Of a stretch of 64,000 nt of DNA, positions 25,401-37,400 are shown piece by piece. The translations under genes were made by a program, and so were the position numbers. Source of the stretch: Pteria penguin (lineage: Eukaryota > Mollusca > Bivalvia > Pterioida > Pteriidae); NCBI GenBank assembly GCA_035048485.1, contig CM068593.1, positions 5,093,151 through 5,157,150 of the forward strand, written 5' to 3'. The notes under the pieces were generated by a model. It was given only the letters and a program-made list of their open reading frames with translations, was not told the origin of the DNA and ran no database searches. Every line of letters starts with the position of its first letter. Position 1 is the first letter of the stretch.

Positions 25401-28400
25401 AAAACTCTGAAAAACACTGACGACCCTGAAAAACTCTGCAAAACTCTGAAAAACTCTGACGCCACTGAAAAACTCTGCAAAACTCTGAAAAACCCTGAAA
25501 AACACTGACACCTGCTGCGATGCCCTCCGGCCGTGCGATGGCGGCCTCGCGTACTTCTATACGGTCCCTTCTATAAGTCCTATTTAGCATTAATGTATAT
25601 AAAATGTGATGGAGTTGTGGAATTAGAAAAAAAAAGGGTTGAAGAGAAAATAAATAAAACATATCTTGCATTTTTGTACGGTGTTTTGAAGTTGAAATTA
25701 TTTTTAACGTATCTCTAAATTTAATTTTACTGATGCATTATTCAAAACCAAACAAACCAGCAGAGGCGTACTACAATACAAAAGGCTTTTTCTTACGCGA
25801 GATTTAAATATACCAATTGTATTTCCAAATGAAAAATGTAATGTACATATATCCTGGTAAATATCACTGTTCATAATTGTGTATTTTAATAGTGAAGAAA
25901 AAATAAAATATATATATAAAAAAAAAAGAAGCTCAGAACTATAAATTAGTGAATAAATAATAAATTATTGAATAAATAAATAAAAAAAGTGAATAAATAG
26001 ATGAATAAATGAATAAATAAGATAAATAATTAATATTTGAATGTGACCAGTACCTATAAACTTTTAAAACGAAAAGCGAATTTAAATACACCAGTAACTG
26101 ACAGCAAATCGACCACAAGAAAATCGTCTTGTCATTCATTTTAAATAAACACAATGTCATTCATATTCAATTCTGTTGCAACATTTATAGAGACTATACC
26201 CATATATTTTCATGTGACGACTACCTTTAGGTTTAAACACCCCCCACCCCTTCTCACACACACACGCACGCAACACTTTTTTTCTCTATCTAATTACTTT
26301 TCACACAAAATTAAGATATACCAAAATTTACAAACCTTTGTTCTTATTATAACAGGGTAATATAACAAAGTTCAGAGGACAATAACTTTCTTTAACTGAA
26401 AATTTTACGTGTCTACGTGTTGCTCTTTCATTCGAATGACATACGTAAATTTTTTCCCATAAAATATTTCAGTGATTAAATATTCTCTCGGTATTCAATA
26501 AATGTTGCTTGAAATAGCATCAAATAAGTTTCAATATATCAGTGTAACAAGTATCTGCCGTTTGTTATATCACTTACCTACTTAAATCTACCATCATGTA
26601 ACACTATACAATATAAAATTGATTTTATATAACAGCCCCCCCCCCCACCCCCCCCCCCGCCCTTTTCAATGGAGACTGTGCCTCTCCCCCCCCCCTCCCC
26701 ACACCCCTTTTCTTTCAAAAAATTTCTAGATCCGCCCCGCCTATTACGTATTGGTAAAAACAATGTACTCCAGTAATGGTAATGTATAGTCATAATGGCG
26801 AATACAAGTGGCGCTCGCCTAACAGCAACCCCCCCCCCTTTTCAATGGTGAGACTGTGCCCTCCCCTCACCCTTTTTTCTTTCAAAAATTTCTAGATCCG
26901 CCTAATTGAACTAGCTTCTCCCTTATTACGTTATTGTAACAATGTATCCAGTACGGGTCATGTATAGCTAATGGCGAATACAAGGGCGCTCGCCTGTTGA
27001 CTGTGGACATAGAAGTCTTACATAATAAAAAATCCCCTTGCTCCGGTCAAAACTAGCACAGTATTTGAGCCTTATTTTCAAAATGACATATAAAATTCAA
27101 GTAAACGGTGTCATATATTAGAGCAGATACCTCGATCTGCCCCAACCTATGGATCCAAATCGTTAAATTGTCGAATATAGGATGTTTAAATCAAATAGTA
27201 TACTTAACTGAGACCATAACACTCCCCCCCTCCCCCACCCCCCCACCCCCACGCCAGCACCATCACACACCGCCCTCCCCCCCCCCCCCGCCCCCCCCCC
27301 CCCACACCACACACACACACCCACGCCCCTTCTCTCTCTTATATATATATTATACTAGAATATCTTCATTAGAAAGTAACGGCACACAGCCATGGAATCT
27401 GAAATTGTTTTATTTTAATCCGACATGTCCTTTTTTTTTTTTTTACCTTTATTCTACATGTCATCAGTACTCTATTACGTAATAAACATCCGGTTGTTTA
27501 ACCCGGTAAATATCGCTCGTAATCCATATAGTTTGTTATACCTATCATGCTGTAAATTGGGAAATCGTAATTAACCAATACTTCGTAATGTATGAGGGGA
27601 CAAAACATATTTAGTAAACGGGGTTGAAACATATCCAGTTGATACATTTTTCAATGTTAATTTTGTGTTATTGGCAAAATTAATTAAAGTGTCATTTTAA
27701 CAGTGACTTATAAAGTTTAGGACAAAAACTGATTTTCAATCTTCAAAAGTGAAATCATTTGTTTTACACACGATCATTTATTTATTTTTTATGTAATAAA
27801 ATAAAATACTTCAATAATTTAAGTACAATTTCTTCAGAATTTCATATGATAAAATCAATATTATAGAATACATGCTAAATGTGAGATTTGTAAATATATG
27901 ATATAAAGTTCTATTCTGTTCCATAAATTTACATACGGATAATTAAATAAGTAGCTGCGTTTACGGCCTGTAGCGAGAAGGAAATACGCATAATACCAAA
28001 GCCATGCTCGTTCACTCAAGTTGGACACCGTTTAAAAAAAAGGGGGGGGGTTGGTAGAATTAAATTAACGCAACGTCACAGCGTTTTATCGGTGAATGGC
28101 CGCTAATTTATGAAGAATGCAATATTGATTTATCAATATTAATCATGAATGCTTTTAAACTCGAAAGAGAGTGGGGAGCGGTTTAAGGTCGTAACATAAC
28201 GATTTTTGGGTGGATCTTTACACAGATTGGAAAAGATGTAAAAATAAACATCAATCATTATGTGTTATTAAAATGATTGATAGGGATATTAGAATTAATT
28301 ATTTCTTTTTTTTTCTGTATTTATTTATCTGTTTACAATGCGTTTTCTGTAAACTTCGTCTATATCGATTTTTGTTAAAAATCTTATTATTTTATTAAAA

Positions 28401-31400
28401 TTTATTATATGATGTATTTTTTTCGTACGGAAACGTTTAATGTTCTTATTATAAATAAATAAGATGAAATTAATAATTAACTAAAATAGATAAATAAGAA
28501 AAAAATAAGAAAATAAATAAATAAATAAATGAAGTCCGCCGAGGAATGCCGCTGGCCGAAATGTTACAGTACGGAAAAATAGTGCTTTTATTATAAATAA
28601 ATAAATAAATAAATACATAAAATTTTAAAATGTCTTGTTCTATATTTTGTACTCATTTCCCCCTCCCTTAATGCACCTCTATGAAACAACGATGTTAAGT
28701 AACATGCTACTGGCTGTAGTTAGATTATATGTTCGTTCGTTTGTTTTGTTTTTGTTTTCATTCTTCTTTCTTTCTTTAAGTAGATCAATAAAACAAGTGA
28801 CATCTGCGCTGGAAAGATCCTGTGTCAATAAATTGTTTTTGCTAAGTAACGTAATTCATGTGATTTATTAAACTGCAAATGTAAAGATCCAATCTTACAA
28901 ACGTAAGCTCAGAATAGGAACAATATCTTAGTAATTTTATCTATAAAAATCGTTTTAAATATCAGTCCTTGACAAATGGTAAAAAAAAAATGCGGGTTAT
29001 TTTTTTTTTCTTATACCCGCTCTATAAATTCATCACATTTAATACTTATTAAAGGTCAACATAGATAACAGCGAACCATTTCAAGGGCTTATAAGTTATA
29101 TTATAAAAGGGACCGTATAGAAGTACGCGAGGCCGCGATCGCACGGCCATGAGGGCATCGCAGCATGCGCGGTGTCAGTGTTTTTCAGGGTTTTTCAGAG
29201 TTTTGCAGAGTTTTTCAGTGGCGTCAGAGTTTTTCAGAGTTTTGCAGAATTTTTGAGGGTCGTCAGTGTTTTTCAGAGTTTTTCAGGGTAGACTTCAGAG
29301 TTTTTCAGTGTTTATCAGGGCTGTCAGAGTTTTTCAGTGTTTTTCAGGCAGACTTCAGTGTTTTTCAGAGTTTTTCAGGGTGTTGCAGAGTTTTGCAGTG
29401 AAAAACGGGATTCTCAGGGGTTTTTAGACCCAGTAGTGTAACACAGTGACATTCAGTTTGACATTGTGAACTCATAACATTCAGTTTTTTATCACCCCAA
29501 GAAGACATATTCTGTCTGTGTTCAGTAACATCTGCTCATGTATTTCAGGATGTAATGCACACAATCTGTACCCCATATGGACAGGTTCAAAGGATTGTAA
29601 TCTTTAAGAAGAACGGTGTTCAAGCCATGGTAGAGTATCCTTATCTTAGGACAACAGACGTAGCATAATCTATACATTATAGCATATTACGACAAGGACA
29701 TAGTATAATCTATACAATATAGCATCTTACGACTGGAGAAGTAGCATAATCTATACAATATAACAACTTAAGACAGGAGACGTAGCATAGTCTATACAAT
29801 ATAACATCTTACGACAAGGACATAGTATAATCTATACAATATATTAACATCTTACGACAGGAGACATAGTTAGGGAGGCCCAAACCCTTTCCTTAAAAAC
29901 ACATGAGGTACACTTTTTAGATACCTATAAATAATTTACTTGTATCACAATATACCAAAGAATAAGTAAGTTACAAGGCATATTTTATAGTCAACAAACT
30001 CTGAAAATTTCATCGGTTTATCTCGAGTACTTTACAAGATATGAGGATTTGAAAATGGACAATACTGCATTTTCACACCTTTTTCAAGCAAATGAAAATG
30101 CACAACCTCGCAGTTTTATGAGTGCATAACTTAATCAGTTATGCATGAAATTTTTGATCTATTTATATTAATCTGCTTTATGTACTACAGGTATTACGAA
30201 AAAAGATAAAAACATTGGTTGTAAGTCTTATCATCTCAAATATAATCTCTTAAACTTGACGAAGAATGCTTTTTTACTTTGATGAAAATGACGAAGTCCA
30301 AATGTCCAAGGTCATTTTTCTAAAAACTTATACAACGATTCATAATAATGTAAAAACTTATTTAAAATGGTTACTTATAAGGATATTTGAAGGAATTTAG
30401 ATTGTATGACAAAAAATAAGCTCTTTATAAGCAAAAACATTTTTACCTAAATCAGGGGCGGGTAACTCTTTTAAAAAATGTGAAAAATATCACATACCTT
30501 TTAATTTATCATAGTATAGCTTAGTTTTTTATATTAATCTACTATATGTATTATATTCATTATTTCAAAAACATAAAAACTTTTAATAAAAGTGTTATAA
30601 TCTCAAATATAAACTCTTCATAAATACAAATTGTTGTAAAGTTTGGTTGATTTCAATTCCTGTTCTTTATGTCTCCTTCATGATAATCCACAATTGACAG
30701 GAAACCTGATAATTAGTCCTTGTCTTTCATTAATATGAATACCCAGTTTATTAAGATCGCTAATTAATATCTTGAAAGCTGTTAAAATGTATGAAATGAA
30801 GGTTGATATTTGCTGGGTCAGACAGCCGGTTGAGGTGATATTACGTAATAATTTAGCCACACAGGTGACAGGTGATGGCCCTAGATCTTCATATTTCGCC
30901 CCTAAATTGGCAGAGTATTTTGGTTTATATTGGACTTTCACTTGTGCGCCTCCCCCCCCCTCCCATTTCGGAAATTCTGGATTCGCCACTGATATAAATA
31001 CCAAAATTAATTAAAGAAGATTAAAACCAAATCATTTGAATCAAAAGAGGCTCTTAGTCTCATCATTTTTCCTTTAACAAAAAATGTCTACCTTAAATAT
31101 GAATAAATTAACCCCCCCCCCAACCTTCCTTTCGCAGAGGTCTAGACTTATCTACAATTAAAATGTAAGTCTGATGTTGTAAACAGTGGGGTCATTGTAA
31201 ACTAAATGATGAAATGATGTCTTATTTCATCGCACAATGTCTTGGTATTTATTACATTGAAATGTGTATTTCTGTACATAATTCTATACGACAATACATG
31301 GAGGTCGCCCGGAGTCAGAGGAAACACGTGTAAAATCGTATTAATAGAGCTACAAAATTACCATAAACTATATGAAATCGTCAAATATTTAATTAATGTA

Positions 31401-34400
31401 AATACCAATAATTATCAATTCGAATATAAAAATCGTCCATGGTAAGTATTAGCCCACGTGCCCACGCTGTTCTTTAAATTACATCAAGAATGATGAAATG
31501 AAACTTTTGAGAAATAAAACTTTGTAAATAATAGCTACGGGGTAATTTTTTCACAAATAAGATAATCATAATTACTTCTATAGACATTGTTTTCGTTATG
31601 TGTTCTCTTATTTGAGAAAGCCGGCATGGCCTAGTGGTATCGCGTCGGACTCCTGATCGGGAGGCCGGGGTTCGAGTCCCGCTCTGGTCATGCCAGTGTC
31701 ATGTCTTTCGGATGAGACAGTAAAAACCGAGGCCCCGTGTCGTGGTATGCATGGCACGTTAAAGATCCCTCACTGCTTCGGGTGGGTCCGTTGCAAAGGT
31801 CAAAATTTGTATGCCTCGCATCAGGCAGATGCCGTCACCATATACGTGAAATATTCGTGGTGTGACGTAAAGCAAAAATCAATCAATCAATCAATCTTAT
31901 TTGAGAACTACATAATGTACGATTGTTTACTATCTATATCGATGTAATCAAATGACTCGTGAAAACAATATGGCGGACCGTTGTTTTGGCAAAGAGGAAG
32001 ACCCTATCTTTTTATCTTCAAATGTTTGTAGTCATTTCTATGTATATTTTCATAAAAATGGTATCAAATGAATTGGGGGAAACATACTTATCGCATATTA
32101 TGGGCCGGTGGAAATAAATTAAAAACTGAAAATTATATATATATAAAACTTACGTGTGCCCGCATCGCACATCGTTTTCGCTTCGGCGATCAGCTGTTTA
32201 CAGGTAATGGACGTATCTACCTGAAAAACCTCACCTTACTGGATTTGATACAACTGTGACCCCGAACAACGCCAGTGAACATACCGCTTTTATGCTCATT
32301 GATTCTAAGAGCGCCGTCAATTATAAGGCAAAATAAACATCTCGCTGTACCGCTGCGGTATCGTTAGATATTTTAATCATTTTAGCTATTTTCAAATTGC
32401 CCTAATTTCTTTATTTCTACTCCAAATGAGATGAAATTTGAGAAATGAGAAGAAAACAAAATGAATATTCTAATGATATGATTTTGATTTACATGTTAAA
32501 AATATTTTTCGATAAATTATTGATACGAAAATTGCAAACAATGCATTTTGATTAATTTGAACTTAATTTGAGTCATTTGCGATGGGCCTCACTAACATAG
32601 TATAATCTATACAATATATTAACATCTTACGACAGGAGACGTAGTATAATCTATACAATATAACATCTTATAACATGAGACGTAGCATAATCTATACAAT
32701 ATAACGTCTTACAACATGAGACGTAGCATAATCTATACAATATAACATCTTACAACATGAGACGTAGCATAATCTATACAATATAACATCTTACAACAGG
32801 AGACGTAGCATAATCTATACAATATAACATCTTACAACATGAGAAGTAGCATAATCTATACAATATAACATCTTACAACATGAGACGTAGCATAATCTAT
32901 ACAACATAACATCTTACCACAGGAGACGTAGCATAATCTATACAATATAACATCTTACGACATGAGACATAGCATAATCTATACAACATAACATCTTACA
33001 ACAGGAGACGTAGCATAATCTATACAATATAACATCTTACAACATGAGACGTAGCATAATCTATACAATATAACATCTTACGACATGAGACGTAGCATAA
33101 TCTATACATTATAACATCTTACAACAGGAGACGTAGCATAATCTATACAATATAACATCTTACAACAGGAGACGTAGCATAATCTATACAATATAACATT
33201 TTACAACAGGAGACGTAGCATAATCTATACAATATAACATCTTACGACAGGGAACAGCATAATCTATACAATATAACATCTTACAACATGAGACGTAGCA
33301 TAATCTATACAATATAACATCTTAAGACAGAAGACATAGCATAATCTATACAATATAACGTCTTACAACATGAGACGTAGCATAATCTATACAATATAAC
33401 ATCTTACAACAGGAGACGTAGCATAATCTATACAATATAACATCTTACGACAGGCTGGCTGACCATGAATGTGTTATCAATTGTGTTGTACACTAGAACA
33501 TACCAGTACTGTGTTAATTACCAAATAACTGGTTTGTTACTGTTGTAAATACTGTAATTGATGCTTTTAAATTTAATTACCATGAAGTCCAACTTAATTG
33601 CTTATAACTTTGATAATAAAAAATGAAGTGGAAAGTTTGGTGTCAGAGTGGTATATAGAGTGAAAAAAATCCACCTTTCTGCAGTTAATTACATAAAGGA
33701 AATCAATTCTTAAAGATATCAATATATGAAAATCATAACATGTTACTGAGAGCTCTTTTTTTTTGTCTGAGGTGGCAATAAAAAAACTTCAATAAAAAAC
33801 TAGAAACATTGGTTGTCCACAAAGGTGCTTTATAATCTTGATCCACGGTCCTATCAGTAATACCAGGTCACTAGAATACAGTATGCTGAAATATTTGGTT
33901 TCTGGCGTTTTTGGTTATTTCTGTAGCAGTCTGAACATATAGTGGTAGATTTTGCTGACATTTACACCTCCAGCATATTTATACAGCTTCAGAAAACCAC
34001 AGAAGTTATCTGATGATTATGGTCAATCAGTACAATTTCATGACTTAAGTTATCACATACAATGATATCTTGTTCCTTAATTAATGTAAGATTTGAGAGC
34101 ATAGATTCTGCCAAGCGTGCCAAACAGAACCTGAATGGAGCTGATGTATATTCCGGATGTTGTACACTAAAAATAGATTTTGCCAAGGTAAGTAATTCTT
34201 CAAGGTAAATATGACTGTTAGAAAGTATTGTTATATAAGAAAAGCCTTTTAGTAAATTGTAGGCATACATATGGGGCTGAAACGATATGACCACCTCCTG
34301 ATACGATACGTACAGTGATACGGCAGCATGACCACTTCCCAATTTGATACGTATTTCGGTATGTCGGTAACGTTACAATGATTTTCTAGATAAAACAATA

Positions 34401-37400
34401 CTTCTTCAGATCATAGAAATTCTTTCATTGAGGGATGGGCAGATTCACTGTAACCACGTCCATTATGTATAGTGTCATTGTGCTGTCGTTGGGGACACAT
34501 GTCCATTATATATAGTATCATTGTGCTGTTGTTGGGGACACACGTCCATTATGTATAGTATCATTGTGCTGTCATTGGGGACACATGTCCATTACGTATA
34601 GTATCATTGTGCTGTTGTTGGGAACACACGTCCATTATGTATAGTATCATTGTGCTGTCGTTGGGGACACATGTCCATTACGTATAGTATCATTGTGCTG
34701 TCGTTGGGGACACATGTCCATTACGTCTAGTATCATTGTGCTGTCATTGGGGACACATGTCCATTATGTATAGTGTCATTCTGCTGTCGTTGGGGACACA
34801 TGTCCATTACGTATAGTATCATTGTGCTGTCGTTGGGGACACATGTCCATTACGTCTAGTATCATTGTGCTGTCATTGGGGACACATGTCCATTATGTAT
34901 AGTGTCATTATGCTGTCGTTGGAGACACATGTCCATTACAAGCAGTAACAATACAAATGACAGATGCCACCACCATAAGAGTGATGTTATCTTAGTGTGA
35001 TATAAAGCAGTAACGTACAGGCAGACATATGTATTTAGATCGTGTTGCATGTAGACATTGTGCTGATTCATTTCTCACTTCTGTTTTGTCAAACCTATTT
35101 GCAGCCTACAAAGCTGAATGTGTTGCGGAATGATCAAGATAGCTGGGACTATACAAACCCTAACCTAGGTGAGTTTGCATTAGATTATTTAAACTTCAGA
35201 TCCTCCCAACTTGAGTGCAGAGACACAAATCAAAGTTAAGACTGTTGTAATACATATTTAGAACTAGACTGAAAATTTGTTAGAATTTTTTTGATGACTA
35301 TGCCTTCCCAAGGTGAAAATTTATTGCCTAAATGATTGAAGTCATCTCAGATGTGACTCTCACAATCCTCATCTGCTCTGTTAAGGGATAACAGTCCATT
35401 AAAAGTTGACCCTCTCCTAAGAGTTGACTCTCTCTAAGAGATGACTTCTTATTCATAACAAAGTTCTGTTAGAATTCATGGTAACAACGTCGCAGTTTTA
35501 GAAAAGCCGTTCTGTAAGAGATGATGTCTTTTAGAGATGACTTGATGCTTAAGATGAATTTTCTTTTTCCAGAGATAATGCTCTACAGTGATCACATTTT
35601 ATTTGAAATATATTTTTAGTCCCCCACCGGTACAACTAGGGCACTAAAGGTTTCCACTCTGTCCGTCAATCCTTCTGTCTGAAACAATGTGGTTGTCAGA
35701 CATATTTTTGCAACCATTGAATTATTGACCTGAAATTTGGTATAATATAGTTTTGTATGGTTACAGTTCAGGTTCGAGTTTAGTCATAATTGACCTAGTT
35801 TTGGAAGAGTTACGGCCTTTGGGCTCTTGGAAACTGATAGAGGATATGTATTGTTTCAGCATTACTTAATATGCTTGTTGAAATTTGAAACTACAGTTTT
35901 CTTATCATGTATACAGTCATTATATTGCCATCAACAATTTATTCAAAATACAAAGATAAAATAGATTGCCTTGTCGTAAACATGCTATTTTAAATGTGTG
36001 TTACCTTTTCAAGTTTGAATTATAATGATTATGAACAATAACTTTGTTTTGGTAAGAATTTTTGAAATAGGTAATTCTAACTCACAAACTACATTATATA
36101 AATTTTATCGAGTCTATGTTAAAGAACCATTGTGTTCTTATCATTCAAATGATAAAATACATCTATACATCTTATGGTATACTGCAGTTTTTTAAGATTA
36201 TTGGGACACATAATGATCGGTGATTGTTTGGTTTTTTAGCTCACCTGAGCCAAAGGCTCAAGTGAGCTATTGTGATCAATCACCGTCCGTCGTCCGTCGT
36301 CCGTCGTCCGTCCGTCGTCTGTCGTCCGTCGTCCGTCGTTAACTTTTCACATTTTCGACTTCTTCTCCAGAACCACTGAACAGAATTTGATGAAACTTGA
36401 TAAGCATGTAGTACTCATGGTCCCCTACAAGTGTTGTTGTTTTTCGTCCGGATTCATCAACAGGTGGCGCCACCACAGGCAAAAGTAGGTCAAAGAGGGT
36501 ACCCTCCTTTGACAAACTTCTTCTTCAGACCGGGGGCATACAGAGACAAACCGAATGCATATGAATGATCTAGAGGGATGTGTGAAGAAGTGTTGTTATT
36601 TTTGGTTCCGTTCCGAAATCAAATTTTTGACGTTTTTTTTCACATTTTTTTGTACTTGGTAGTTTTAATGCAGAAAAGAGGTATTTTTTTCTTTTAGTAA
36701 ACATTGATGCATTAATTTGGTTTAATTTGATCATTTTGATGGTAAGAAATACTACTGCGAAGAAAATTTTTCAATATTTTATGTTTTGGATTTTTTATGA
36801 ATTTTTTAAGACTTTCAAGAAAAAGGGGGGGGGGGGATAATTGGTGTAAACATTTCACAGTTTGAACTTTTTCTTCGGAACCACTCGCTGGAATTCAGTG
36901 AAACTTGGCATGCATCAAATACTCAAGGTCCCCGACAAATGTGGTCATTTTTGTCAGGATCCATGAACAGGTGGCACCACCACAGACAAAAGTAGGTCAC
37001 AGAGGGTACCCTCCTTTGACAAACTTCTTATTCAGATCGGGTGCATACAGCGACAAACCGACTGCATTGGAATGATTTAGAGGCATATGGGAAGAAGTGT
37101 TGATATTTTTGGTTCCATTCCGAAATCAAATTTTTGACGTTTTTTCATTTTTATTTTGGACTTTGTTATTTTAATGCATTAAAGAGTTATTATTTTCTTT
37201 TAGTAAACATTGATGCATTCATTTGGTTTCATTTAATCATTTCTATGGTAAGGAATGCTGGTGCGAAGGAATTTTTTCAATATCTCGATTTTTGAATTTT
37301 TTATGAATTTTTTAAGACTTCCAAGAAAAGGGGGGGGGGGGGGGGGGACAATTTTTAATATATTAAAATTTATATACAGAACAAATTTAAGGATTGTGAT

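Larger units (their letters stand above)
25255..29438. mobile_element. CACTA-like (EnSpm/CMC) non-autonomous element, 4.18 kb
   Basis: Left end CACTACTGGGACC and right end GGTTTTTAGACCCAGTAGTG are inverted. The inverted ends extend about 320-330 bp (25255-25576 and 29100-29438). A 3-bp target duplication TAA flanks them (25252-25254, 29439-29441). CACTA termini plus a 3-bp duplication are hallmarks of this superfamily. The ends consist mostly of short subterminal repeats around CTGAAAAACTCTG, a known arrangement for CACTA transposase binding. The interior has AT-rich simple sequence, poly-C tracts and no transposase. Confidence 0.78.
29635..34090 (+). other. HNRNPL: Intron 6 of HNRNPL, U12-type GT-AG
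   Basis: Donor GTATCCTTAT matches the minor-spliceosome consensus. The 3' end has branch site TTCCTTAAT (34073-34081) about 10 bases from the AG and no polypyrimidine tract. The intron interrupts the RNP1 strand of RRM2. Inside are a 41-bp minisatellite starting within about 8 bases of the donor, a 2.7 kb inverted-repeat element, and a SINE inside that element. Confidence 0.9.

Noticed and set aside
31619..31690. Possible tRNA gene
   Set aside because: A and B boxes are good, but the anticodon arm does not fold cleanly and the sequence runs into a SINE body with flanking target duplications, so it is a SINE head.
33989..34342. Antisense frame of 117 codons across exon 7
   Set aside because: The plus strand encodes the conserved end of RRM2; the antisense frame is incidental.
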